NCBI RefSeq assembly: GCF_003261575.2
Contig: NZ_CP036175.1
Span: 3,100,001-3,164,000 of the forward strand
Reading direction: 5' to 3'
DNA from: Klebsiella huaxiensis
GTDB taxonomy: Bacteria > Pseudomonadota > Gammaproteobacteria > Enterobacterales > Enterobacteriaceae
DNA: 64,000 nucleotides
The translations under genes were made by a program, and so were the position numbers. The notes beneath the pieces are model-generated. The model did not search any database and was not told the DNA's origin. It worked only from the letters and a program-made list of their open reading frames with translations. The stretch's first letter is position 1, and every line of letters starts with the position of its first letter. Positions 17,287 to 24,638 of this stretch are shown here, piece after piece.

Positions 17287-18755
17287 GGCTGCTCCTTAGC
17301 GCCGATCATCGGCATAATTGAGGTGACTCGCGCCCCGTCGTCGGTCATGGAAAAGCTGAACATCACCGATTCGCCCAGGCGGATTTGCTGACGTTGCTGC
17401 GGTGTAATGGCGAAATCCATGGTCATCGCTGGCCACTTAAGTTCCGGGACCGGCTGATGCTCAATGGTGGCCGATTCATCGCTTAGCACTTTGATAACGC
17501 CGTGCGTCGAGTACGTTTTAGCTTCCGCGTTCTCCTGCCCGGCGATTTGCGGCAGCGCGCTGCGCAGACTGGCTTCGGAGTCAATAAGGAACTGGCCGGA
17601 GGTGACCACCTGCTGACCCTCTTCGAGGCCGGATTTGATCTCGACCAGCCCGTTCTGCGCGCGTCCGGCGGTGACCTCAACCGGAAGGAAATGCCCTTCG
17701 CCATCAGCGACTAGCACGCGGTTGCTGGTGCCGGTGGCGATCAGCGCCTCTTCCGGGATGGTCAGAACGGCGCGACTCTGATTCGCCTCAGCCAACTGGA
17801 CGTTTAAGTACATTCCCGGCTTCAGTTGATGCTGCGGATTCTCCAGCACCACGCGCGCTTTCAGGGTGCGGGTGGTGGCTTCGAGGTCGGGCAGCAATTC
17901 GCTGACTTTCCCCTGGAAGGTCAGACCGGGCCAACTGCTGGTGGTCGCCGTCACCTGGCTACCGAGACGCAGCAGGCTGGCCTGGTTTTCCGGGTAATCA
18001 ATCACTATCCATACCGGGTCGAGGCTCGCCAGTTCGAACAGCGCCTGAGTGGCCGTCACCTGCGCGCCAGTTCGCACATCAAGTTTATTAACGTAACCCG
18101 CGTTTGGCGCGCGAACGGTCATGCGGGTTTGCGGTTTGCCGCTGCGCTCGACGCTACGAATAATCGCTTCCGGCATAAACTGCAACTGCAAGCGCCCGCG
18201 CGCGGCGGCGGTGAGACCGCTATCACCAAGCTGCCTCACCGCCAGATACTCCTGCTGCGCTGCCGCCCACTGCGGGATCCACAGCTCGGCCAACGCCTCG
18301 TTCTTCTTCACAAACTGCTGCGCGGCGTTGACATAGAGCTTCTCAATCAGGCCATTAGCCAACGCCGGAACCGTTTCAACGCTGCGTTCATCGATAGCAA
18401 CGGTACCAAACGCGTTGAGTTTGAGCGCCAGCGCCTGACGGGAAACCTTTGCCGTACGCACGCCGAGATTTTGCTGCTGGCGAGCGCTAATCTGCACGCC
18501 GCCCGCATTATCGCCCTCACCTTCATCGGCATAGCGCGGAACCAGGTCCATATCCATAAATGGCGATTTGCCCGGCTTATCAAAACGCGTGCCGGGGGTC
18601 ATCGGATCGTACCAGTACAGCACTGTGCGGCCTGCTGCAGCGTCCTCTCCACCGTTGGCCATTGTCGGGGCTTTTCGTGCGCCCAGCCAGTATCCGCCCG
18701 CAGCGGCAAGGGCGACGGCCAGCGCCACCAGGGTAATAACAGATTTAAGCTTCAT
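17283..18755 (-). CDS. cusB: CusB-type membrane fusion protein with fused CusF domain
   Basis: 490-aa periplasmic adaptor anchored by an N-terminal signal/membrane segment (SVITLVALAVALAAAGGYWLGA). A heavy-metal-binding segment follows (YWYDPMTPGTRF...KSPFMDMDLVPRY, residues 48-75), then the usual barrel, lipoyl and alpha-hairpin domains. About 80 C-terminal residues (STHGVIKVLSDESATIEHQPVPELKWPAMTMDF...) are a complete CusF-like metallochaperone domain with the WPAMTMDF binding motif. E. coli CusB is about 407 aa and lacks this fusion. Starts on the stop of cusC. Confidence 0.9.
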   Translation of the reverse strand: MKLKSVITLVALAVALAAAGGYWLGARKAPTMANGGEDAAAGRTVLYWYDPMTPGTRFDKPGKSPFMDMDLVPRYADEGEGDNAGGVQISARQQQNLGVRTAKVSRQALALKLNAFGTVAIDERSVETVPALANGLIEKLYVNAAQQFVKKNEALAELWIPQWAAAQQEYLAVRQLGDSGLTAAARGRLQLQFMPEAIIRSVERSGKPQTRMTVRAPNAGYVNKLDVRTGAQVTATQALFELASLDPVWIVIDYPENQASLLRLGSQVTATTSSWPGLTFQGKVSELLPDLEATTRTLKARVVLENPQHQLKPGMYLNVQLAEANQSRAVLTIPEEALIATGTSNRVLVADGEGHFLPVEVTAGRAQNGLVEIKSGLEEGQQVVTSGQFLIDSEASLRSALPQIAGQENAEAKTYSTHGVIKVLSDESATIEHQPVPELKWPAMTMDFAITPQQRQQIRLGESVMFSFSMTDDGARVTSIMPMIGAKEQP

Positions 18756-20002
18756 TATTTAACATCCTGCGGAATCAGGTAGCGAATGGCAGCCCACGCA
18801 TCAGCGAGCGCTTTCTCGGCATTGTTGCTGGCGATTTCGCCGCTCAGCAGATCGCGACGCACGGATAACAGCTCGCTTAGCGCCGAGCTGCCAGCCCGAT
18901 ACTGGGCATTCACGAGGCTGACTTTTTTGCGCAGCAGCGGTAGCACCTCGCTTTGCTGGCGGTCGTATATTGCTTTCGCCGCGTTATATTGCGAGATCAG
19001 CTGATACTGCTGCGCCTGGTGTTCTCGCAGCAATAGCGTTAGCTGGTCGTTGGCCTCAAAGGCGCGCGAAACATCGGCGGCGTGGTCTTTGTCCTGACGT
19101 TTGCCCTGAAAAATAGGCATATCGACGGTGAACATCACTCCGACCATGTCGTCGTAATCATCCCCGCGTCTGGCGTAATAGACTTCAACGCCGACGTCGG
19201 GGATCGCCGCCACCTCCGATTGCCCTGATTTAGCTTTTGCCAGATCGGCTTCTCGCGCGGCCTGGATCAGCTCCGGATGGAGTTTAACCCCCTCGATTAA
19301 GGTGGTTTCATCCGCCGGAAGTCGTTCGATGCGCGGCAGGGGGCCGGAGATATCGCGCACATCCTTGCCGGTGAGCTGCATCAAGCGCGCCTGAGCAACC
19401 TGCACATCGCGACGCGCGTTATCCTGCTCATTTTTCATCGCATTCAATGCCAGTTGAACGTCCAGCACGCTGCTGGGACTGGCGCTATCGCTACTGACGC
19501 CCGCTTTCTGGACGCCAATTTGCCGGGAAGTTTCGCTGATCAATGTCTGAACTGAGCGTAGCGATTTCTGCGCCACCGCCAGCGCCAGCCATGCCTGAGC
19601 TGTTTCCCGTTGGAGTCGCGCGCGAATCACATCCGCGTTGGCGGCGGTTCGCCGCGCTTCGGCGGTTATCGAGCCGGCTTTGCGCTCGCGCTTAGTGCTG
19701 CTGACGTAGTCCTGCATCACACCGACCCGCTGCATGGTCATACCTTCACGGGTCAGGCGGCTGGTGTTGTTACCCCCCAACGGGACGTTCTCAATGCCAA
19801 ATTTCAGCTTTGGGTCGGGGAGCTGCATGGCGGAGTCCGCCATGTTTTCTAATGCGTTAACCTGATGATCGTTAGCGGAAAGCTCGGCGGAGTAGCTCTG
19901 CGCAGCCGACAGGGCCTCCGCCAGCGTCGTCGCCCAGCCGTTAGTTGAAATCAGCGACAGCAGAAGCGGCAGCCCAAAGGCCGCCTTATTTACGATGTGC
20001 AT
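18755..20002 (-). CDS. cusC: TolC-family outer-membrane component, CusC/CzcC type
   Basis: 415-aa outer-membrane efflux protein. Signal peptide ends near GWATT (residue 24). No lipobox cysteine is seen, unlike E. coli CusC, which is a lipoprotein of about 457 aa. Two repeated coiled-coil halves typical of the family are visible (ARRTAANADVIRARLQRETAQAWLALAVAQKS and QAQQYQLISQYNAAKAIYDRQQ). It completes the tripartite pump with the two genes downstream. It may be closer to CzcC-like members than to CusC itself. Confidence 0.82.
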   Translation of the reverse strand: MHIVNKAAFGLPLLLSLISTNGWATTLAEALSAAQSYSAELSANDHQVNALENMADSAMQLPDPKLKFGIENVPLGGNNTSRLTREGMTMQRVGVMQDYVSSTKRERKAGSITAEARRTAANADVIRARLQRETAQAWLALAVAQKSLRSVQTLISETSRQIGVQKAGVSSDSASPSSVLDVQLALNAMKNEQDNARRDVQVAQARLMQLTGKDVRDISGPLPRIERLPADETTLIEGVKLHPELIQAAREADLAKAKSGQSEVAAIPDVGVEVYYARRGDDYDDMVGVMFTVDMPIFQGKRQDKDHAADVSRAFEANDQLTLLLREHQAQQYQLISQYNAAKAIYDRQQSEVLPLLRKKVSLVNAQYRAGSSALSELLSVRRDLLSGEIASNNAEKALADAWAAIRYLIPQDVK

Positions 20003-20015
20003 AGTGACTCCGGAG

Positions 20016-20387
20016 TTATTGCGCGGTAATGGAAACGAGCGCGTAGCCGGAGTCAGTCTGACGGAAGGAAAAATTAACCCGCTGCCCCACTGCTAACTTT
20101 CCACCCTGATACTCGCCAAGCGCAAAGCTCATGGTCATCGCGGGCCAGTTCAGTTGCGCAACAGGCGAATGGGCAATGGATACCGAATTATCGCGCCAGG
20201 CTTTAATCAGCCCATTTGCTGAATAAGTCGTAACGGAATCATCCTGCTTATTCATATCCGACATGTCCGTCATCGTGGACATATTGTGGTGATGCATGGC
20301 GCTGTCTTCGGCGCTGGCGGGAAATGAGACGGCGGTAAAGGTCAGAACGCTGGTAATAAGCAGAAAAATAGAAGTAGAACGCATCAT
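20016..20387 (-). CDS. cusF: CusF-like periplasmic Cu/Ag chaperone
   Basis: 123-aa exported protein: signal peptide to SFPASAE (residue 27), a Met/His-rich linker (MHHHNMSTMTDMSDMNK), then a CusF domain with WPAMTMSFAL, the Trp/Met metal site. The linker is longer than in E. coli CusF (110 aa precursor). It delivers Cu(I)/Ag(I) to the CusB/CusA pump. It is 13 bp upstream of cusC. The same domain occurs again at the end of CusB, so this locus encodes two CusF units. Confidence 0.88.
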   Translation of the reverse strand: MMRSTSIFLLITSVLTFTAVSFPASAEDSAMHHHNMSTMTDMSDMNKQDDSVTTYSANGLIKAWRDNSVSIAHSPVAQLNWPAMTMSFALGEYQGGKLAVGQRVNFSFRQTDSGYALVSITAQ

Positions 20388-20818
20388 AATATCTCCGAAA
20401 AAAACATAAAGTCGCCCGCAGACCGGGCAGATCTGATGGATGTTTTTAACGGAGATTTATTCTCTGAAGCGGCAGAAGCGTATTTCAGCCGGAGGGCCAG
20501 TGACCGGCGGCGTATGCCAGTCCATACGTTCAGCGCAACTTTCCTGTTGCGGGGAAACCACTAACAGCGCGGTCTCCGAGGGAAGAGCATTCAGCTGTAG
20601 CGCAGTTGAAGAATTAGGCTGAGCCGTGTCCGGGTCACAGTGTTTCTCGCAAATAACTTTCTGACCAGCGCTTTCCATACCGGGCATACTCATCATGCCA
20701 TCAACAATATGGTGAACCTGCACTTCCGGCGCGACCGATGGTTGGCCGCCGCCATGATGCGCCGCGACCGCGAGCTGAAGATTGAGCAGTAACCAACAGG
20801 CAAGGTAATGACTCCAAC

Positions 20819-21322
20819 TTATTGATAGTGTTTTATGTTCAGATAATGCCCGATGACTTTGTCATGCAGCTCCACCGATTTTGAGAACGACAGCGACTTC
20901 CGTCCCAGCCGTGCCAGGTGCTGCCTCAGATTCAGGTTATGCCGCTCAATTCGCTGCGTATATCGCTTGCTGATTACGTGCAGCTTTCCCTTCAGGCGGG
21001 ATTCATACAGCGGCCAGCCATCCGTCATCCATATCACCACGTCAAAGGGTGACAGCAGGCTCATAAGACGCCCCAGCGTCGCCATAGTGCGTTCACCGAA
21101 TACGTGCGCAACAACCGTCTTCCGGAGCCTGTCATACGCGTAAAACAGCCAGCGCTGGCGCGATTTAGCCCCGACATAGCCCCACTGTTCGTCCATTTCC
21201 GCGCAGACGATGACGTCACTGCCCGGCTGTATGCGCGAGGTTACCGACTGCGGCCTGAGTTTTTTAAGTGACGTAAAATCGTGTTGAGGCCAACGCCCAT
21301 AATGCGGGCAGTTGCCCGGCAT
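20819..21322 (-). CDS. insB: IS1 transposase InsB
   Basis: 167-aa C-terminal catalytic part of the IS1 transposase (DDE type). Recognisable segments are VIVCAEMDEQWGYVGAKSRQRW, MTDGWPLYESRL and RIERHNLNLRQHLARLGRKSLSFS. In IS1 the active product is InsA-InsB', made by -1 frameshifting at an A6C run; AAAAAAC is present on this strand at about 21259-21265. Length is identical to E. coli InsB. Confidence 0.95.
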   Translation of the reverse strand: MPGNCPHYGRWPQHDFTSLKKLRPQSVTSRIQPGSDVIVCAEMDEQWGYVGAKSRQRWLFYAYDRLRKTVVAHVFGERTMATLGRLMSLLSPFDVVIWMTDGWPLYESRLKGKLHVISKRYTQRIERHNLNLRQHLARLGRKSLSFSKSVELHDKVIGHYLNIKHYQ

Positions 21323-21516
21323 CCAACGCCATTCATGGCCATATCAATGATTTTCTGGTGCGTACCGGGTTGAGAAGCGGTGTAAGTGAACTGCAGTTGC
21401 CATGTTTTACGGCAGTGAGAGCAGAGATAGCGCTGATGTCCGGCGGTGCTTCTGCCGTTACGCACCACCCCGTCAGTAGCTGAACAGGAGGGACAGCTGA
21501 TAGAAACAGAAGCCAC
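21241..21516 (-). CDS. insA: IS1 protein InsA
   Basis: 91-aa DNA-binding regulator of IS1. N-terminal zinc-finger-like motif CPSCSATDGVVRNGRSTAGHQRYLCSHC is followed by a helix-turn-helix (GVGCRATARIMGVGLNTILRHL). It binds the IS1 ends and represses transposition. It overlaps insB, with the frameshift site at the junction. Confidence 0.95.
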   Translation of the reverse strand: MASVSISCPSCSATDGVVRNGRSTAGHQRYLCSHCRKTWQLQFTYTASQPGTHQKIIDMAMNGVGCRATARIMGVGLNTILRHLKNSGRSR

Positions 21517-21792
21517 TGGAGCACCTCAAAAACACCATCATACACTAAATCAGTAAGTTGGCAGCATCACCAACAGGCAATAACAAGCCCAGCGCGGATA
21601 CGTAGCCTGCGCCGGGTTGCTTGTTTAAATAATACCTGTAGTGACTGGATCATAGTTATATTCACAATAAGACGACTGACGAATTAAATCATACTCACCG
21701 ACAGAATTAAATAATATTTCAGAAGGAAAAACAGGCATTAAACAGAATGAAGTTTCTCTATATATATTTACACAAAATAGTGAAATAACGAT

Positions 21793-21823
21793 TTGACCTT
21801 CCCCCTGGGGGAAGGTGTATAGG
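21793..21823 (+). promoter_or_regulatory. CueR/MerR-type promoter with dyad operator
   Basis: TTGACC (21793-21798), 19 bp, then TATAGG (21818-21823). Within the spacer sits ACCTTCC-N7-GGAAGGT (21796-21816), the CueR operator pattern known from copA. The long spacer with a centred dyad is the hallmark of MerR-family control. The dyad is symmetrical, but only the plus strand has acceptable -35 and -10 boxes. So the promoter points away from the cus operon, toward the 3' end of the MBL gene. No gene follows it on the plus strand. Confidence 0.72.
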
Positions 21824-21844
21824 GATGAAAATAATGTACTTAAT

Positions 21845-21864
21845 AAATGACAAAAATGTTATTT
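21845..21864. promoter_or_regulatory. CusR/PcoR-like dyad
   Basis: AAATGACA-N4-TGTTATTT differs by one base from a perfect dyad. It resembles the CusR box (TGACA-N4-TGTCA) found before E. coli cusC. It lies about 190 bp upstream of the first, disrupted, gene of the cus-like operon. No cusRS genes are in the window. Confidence 0.5.
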
Positions 21865-21892
21865 GTATGTAATTCAGTAATAAATTAAGCCG

Positions 21893-22687
21893 CTATTCCA
21901 GCACTAACGTATCGCCAGTTGCCGGGGCCGCGTCCGCTGAAAGCCACCATCGCCCCCATGAGCCGGTGCAGTGGCACGCCATAATTTTTTCTACCTTTTG
22001 CTCCTGCAAAAACAGTTTCAGCTGGCGTATGAGCCAGGGGGAAGCGCTGCGCAGATGAAGACCGCCGATTACAGCGTGTATTTTCTGTTCACCCATTATC
22101 TTCTGGCAGTGCCTGATGGTATCGATCAATCCGCGATGTCCGCAGCCGCAGATAATGACCAGCCCTCGGGTCGAGCGGTAGATCAGCACGCCTTCATCGG
22201 CAATATAATCCTGTGTCTGACCATCAAGTACGCCGTAAGCTTTTGGCCTGGCGACGGCAATTTCACCGGACCACGTTAACCGCTCACTAATCCGCAACGG
22301 CTCGCGGTTATACTCCATCCGGTGGCGGGAATAGTCGATTTCCCGCGATAGTTTCTTAATTTTCCAGCGGTGCCCGGCCAGCGATAGCGCAGAATAACGC
22401 CGCTGCGCAATCTGCGGATGGCAGATAATACGACTGTTATCCGGTAGCCACGGCACGCCGCCGCAGTGATCGTAGTGCCCATGCGACAGCACCGTCGCAG
22501 TTAAATCTTTTAAAGAAACGCCCATAAGCTGGGCATTGTGTAAAAAACTGCCGTCAGGCCCGGTATCAAACAGGACTCGGCTGGTTTCATCTTGCAAAAG
22601 CAGGCTCAAACCCGGTTTCGCCCGCAGCGTTTTGTCCTTTCCCTCACCGAGTCGATTTTCAAGCAACACCTTAATTATTAGAGCCAT
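21893..22687 (-). CDS. MBL-fold metallohydrolase
   Basis: 264 aa from ATG 22687, which has GGAAGGA 4-5 nt upstream; the frame is open to 22705. Metallo-beta-lactamase fold with the metal motif HGHYDHCGG (about residue 70) and later metal-ligand histidines in GCGHRGLIDT and VIGGLHL. Resembles the family related to dihydropteridine-type MBL proteins (ARD/MJ0936-like). Substrate unknown. N-terminal to the motif is the typical FDTGPDGSFLHNAQLMG. Not in an obvious operon. Confidence 0.82.
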   Translation of the reverse strand: MALIIKVLLENRLGEGKDKTLRAKPGLSLLLQDETSRVLFDTGPDGSFLHNAQLMGVSLKDLTATVLSHGHYDHCGGVPWLPDNSRIICHPQIAQRRYSALSLAGHRWKIKKLSREIDYSRHRMEYNREPLRISERLTWSGEIAVARPKAYGVLDGQTQDYIADEGVLIYRSTRGLVIICGCGHRGLIDTIRHCQKIMGEQKIHAVIGGLHLRSASPWLIRQLKLFLQEQKVEKIMACHCTGSWGRWWLSADAAPATGDTLVLE

Positions 22688-22841
22688 TGTCCTTCCGATA
22701 GCCACTATTTCACGGCGCGTAGTCTACCTGGCAGCCACTGAAAGTACCGTGATGCATCGCTCAGCACGGCGCATAAAAAGGTGACAGCGTCACTGAAAAA
22801 CGTCAACGATTTAAAAAGCTTGTTGCCAGAGCATCATTGCC

Positions 22842-22874
22842 GCCTTCAAGCAACTCGAATTATTTTGGGTGTAT
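22842..22874. repeat. remnant of TIR repeat family B
   Basis: CTTCAAG followed directly by CAACTCGAATTATTTTGGGT reads like both ends of the family B element with the centre lost. It lies just upstream of tam (start 22909) and may affect its leader. Confidence 0.5.
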
Positions 22875-22908
22875 GCTGATGGCGAGTTTCTCACAACCGG
22901 AGCGCACT

Positions 22909-23667
22909 ATGGCAGACTGGAACCCTTCACTGTATTTGAAATTTGGCGCGGAACGTACGCGCCCCGCCGCTGAACTTCTCGCCCGTATCGCCCATCACCC
23001 CGCAGCGCTGGCCATCGATTTAGGCTGTGGACCGGGCAACAGTACCGCCCTGTTACGCGACGCCTGGCCGGAGGCAACGATTATTGGCATCGATAATTCA
23101 CCAGCGATGCTGGAAGAGGCCGCCCGGACGCTGCCCAATTGCCGATTTGTCGCCGCAGATATCGGTGAGTTTCGCCCCGAACGCCCAGCGGACGTGATCT
23201 ACGCCAATGCTTCTCTGCAGTGGCTAACCGATCATCAACGGCTATTTCCTCATCTGGTGGGTAATCTTGCGGCGAATGGCGTGCTGGCGGTGCAGATGCC
23301 TGATAACTGGCAGGAACCGTCGCATACCCTGATGCGTCAGGTAGCAAACGAGTTGGGGCATCCAGCCAGCGGACGTCATCCGCTGCCGAGCGTGCAGGAG
23401 TATTACGATATTCTGACCGCCAGCGGCTGCGAGGTGGATATCTGGCGCACGACCTATTTCCACCCTCTGGATTCACATCAGGCCATTATTGACTGGTTGC
23501 AGTCCACAGGGCTTAGACCGTTTCTGCAACCGCTGGATGAACAGCAGCGCGAAGCGTTTCTTGAGCGTTATCTGGAACGGCTCAGAGAGCATTATCCGTT
23601 ACAGTGTAACGGAAAGGTTTTATTGTTATTTCCTCGTCTGTTTATAGTGGCGCGACGCTCGTCTTGA
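22909..23667 (+). CDS. tam: trans-aconitate 2-methyltransferase
   Basis: 252-aa SAM-dependent methyltransferase, the same length as E. coli Tam. Motif I is DLGCGPGNSTALL near residue 35; FVAADIGEF and the PADVIYANASLQWL segment are typical. It methylates trans-aconitate, a spontaneous inhibitor formed from cis-aconitate. The start MADWNPSLYLKF matches the E. coli protein; the open frame upstream (24 residues) crosses the repeat remnant and is not expected to be translated. A hairpin (TACGGCGC...GCGCCGTA, 23684-23707) follows. Confidence 0.93.
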   Translation: MADWNPSLYLKFGAERTRPAAELLARIAHHPAALAIDLGCGPGNSTALLRDAWPEATIIGIDNSPAMLEEAARTLPNCRFVAADIGEFRPERPADVIYANASLQWLTDHQRLFPHLVGNLAANGVLAVQMPDNWQEPSHTLMRQVANELGHPASGRHPLPSVQEYYDILTASGCEVDIWRTTYFHPLDSHQAIIDWLQSTGLRPFLQPLDEQQREAFLERYLERLREHYPLQCNGKVLLLFPRLFIVARRSS

Positions 23668-23716
23668 ACGATAAGAATGGGACTACGGCGCCGGAACAAG
23701 CGCCGTATCATCTGAT

Positions 23717-23815
23717 TTACCAGGAAAGGTGATGCACCAGGGAGAGGTCCCATGCGGTGGCCAACAGCGAAAGAAACATGATTAAATTGACGACTGTCTC
23801 TATGCGTTTTTCCAT
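23717..23815 (-). CDS. 32-aa small membrane peptide
   Basis: Short frame MEKRIETVVNLIMFLSLLATAWDLSLVHHLSW with AGGAG 8 nt upstream of ATG. One hydrophobic segment (VVNLIMFLSLLATAW) with a charged N terminus suggests a single-pass inner-membrane peptide. Too short for routine gene calling. A PmrA/BasR-like box lies 45 nt upstream. The GNAT gene ends 70 bp upstream on the same strand. Function unknown. Confidence 0.55.
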   Translation of the reverse strand: MEKRIETVVNLIMFLSLLATAWDLSLVHHLSW

Positions 23816-23859
23816 TTTTGCTTCTCCTGAGCCGTTTTCACCTGTTTTACAGGTAAAAT

Positions 23860-23876
23860 CTTAATAACTTCTTAAT
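23860..23876 (+). promoter_or_regulatory. candidate PmrA/BasR box
   Basis: CTTAAT-AACTT-CTTAAT is a direct repeat with 5-bp spacing, matching the YTTAAK-N5-YTTAAK pattern of PmrA. It lies between the GNAT gene and the 32-aa peptide. Its orientation is opposite to the peptide gene, so control of that gene is uncertain. Confidence 0.4.
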
Positions 23877-23885
23877 CTCAGACTT

Positions 23886-24326
23886 TTAGAGCGTTATGCG
23901 GTAGCGAACATAGTCATCAGCTGGCGTAAATTCATCATAAAGACGCCGGGCCGGATTATCAGTGCGGGTGTGCCAGTAAAGACGCGACCATCCTTTCTCT
24001 ATGCCTTCCACTTGCAGCGATTGCATTAGCGTCCTGGCGATACCGCGCCCGCGTACCTGTGGGTCAACATACAGATCTTCCAGATAACAAATGGGGGTTT
24101 TTACCCATGTTCCTTCGTGGAGCACGCAAATCGCAAACCCAACCACTTTCCCGTCCACCACGGCAACGCGGCCCAACAGCGACGAAGCGGTATCAAGCAG
24201 GCGCTGCCAGGTGTATTCAGTGACGTCCTGCGGCTGCGGGCTGCCGTAAAATTTGGTGTAACCTTCCCACAGCTGTAACCACTGCGCTTTGTCCTGCGGA
24301 CCTGTTTCGCGAATCTCAATGACCAT
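23886..24326 (-). CDS. GNAT-family N-acetyltransferase
   Basis: 146-aa acetyltransferase. The acetyl-CoA motif A is CYLEDLYVDPQVRGRGIARTLMQSL (about residues 84-108). The WHTRTDNPARRLYDEF segment follows, as in amino-acid or polyamine acetyltransferases. Substrate not known. Located where E. coli carries yneE between tam and uxaB, on the same strand as uxaB but 313 bp away. Confidence 0.82.
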   Translation of the reverse strand: MVIEIRETGPQDKAQWLQLWEGYTKFYGSPQPQDVTEYTWQRLLDTASSLLGRVAVVDGKVVGFAICVLHEGTWVKTPICYLEDLYVDPQVRGRGIARTLMQSLQVEGIEKGWSRLYWHTRTDNPARRLYDEFTPADDYVRYRITL

Positions 24327-24514
24327 CGCATTTCCCCTTAAACGGATAAGCCATTATTTTCCGGACAGATAATTTCTTCAAGCGCCTGGGGCACAATTCA
24401 TCCTTTTCTCTTAATTGCCTTTAGTTTGTCTGCCAGGCAAAGATTGCACGATGTTGCAAACCTGCTTTAAAGAAAAAAATAAAAGTATGTTGTAACTAAT
24501 TTAAGCGCAAAACT

Positions 24515-24534
24515 AACCCGGCGGTAGCCGGGTT
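24515..24534 (-). terminator. hairpin between uxaB and GNAT genes
   Basis: AACCCGGC-GGTA-GCCGGGTT; on the minus strand it is followed by AGTTTTGC. Probably the terminator of uxaB. It lies in the 313-bp gene-free stretch 24327-24638, which otherwise holds AT-rich sequence and one REP unit. Confidence 0.5.
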
Positions 24535-24578
24535 GAGATCGATAACAAGTCAGCTTCAGGCATTGTGCCTGGATAATC

Positions 24579-24610
24579 GCCGGGTGGCGGCTGTCGCCTT
24601 ACCCGGCCTG
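24579..24610. repeat. REP element
   Basis: GCCGGGTGGCGGC and the complementary arm GCCTTACCCGGCCTG form the usual REP stem. Single unit just after the uxaB stop. Confidence 0.7.
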
Positions 24611-24638
24611 AAAAATCCAGCGTGCCTGCTTCAGAACA

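Larger units (their letters stand above)
20804..21571 (-). mobile_element. IS1 (768 bp), complete
   Basis: Exactly 768 bp, with IS1 ends GGTAATGACTCCAACTTATTG and its partner GGTGATGCTGCCAACTTACTG on the other strand. The 9-bp target duplication AACAGGCAA is perfect at 20795-20803 and 21572-21580. insA and insB are intact, and both are recognisable at normal length. The perfect duplication and intact genes point to a recent insertion. Confidence 0.97.
20457..21653 (-). pseudogene. exported metal-locus protein disrupted by IS1
   Basis: Removing the IS1 (20804-21571) and one 9-bp duplication restores a 139-codon frame on the minus strand. It starts at ATG 21653 (MIQSLQVLFKQATRRRLRI...) and runs through a hydrophobic stretch (AGLVIACWLLLNLQLAVA) and AAHHGGGQPSVAP into VQVHHIVDGMMSMPGMES and a Cys-containing tail. 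The layout (one membrane or signal segment, His/Met/Cys-rich) resembles DUF2946-type proteins of copper loci, but the family call is an inference. It was the first gene of the cusFCBA operon and is now broken after residue 27. Confidence 0.8.

Noticed and set aside
14173..20002. Long plus-strand frames (for example 17826-18782) antisense to cusB/cusC
   Set aside because: They are shadows of strongly recognised RND efflux genes; no ribosome-binding sites or domain matches.
21241..21322. insA/insB overlap as a frameshift error
   Set aside because: It is the normal IS1 organisation with programmed -1 frameshifting.
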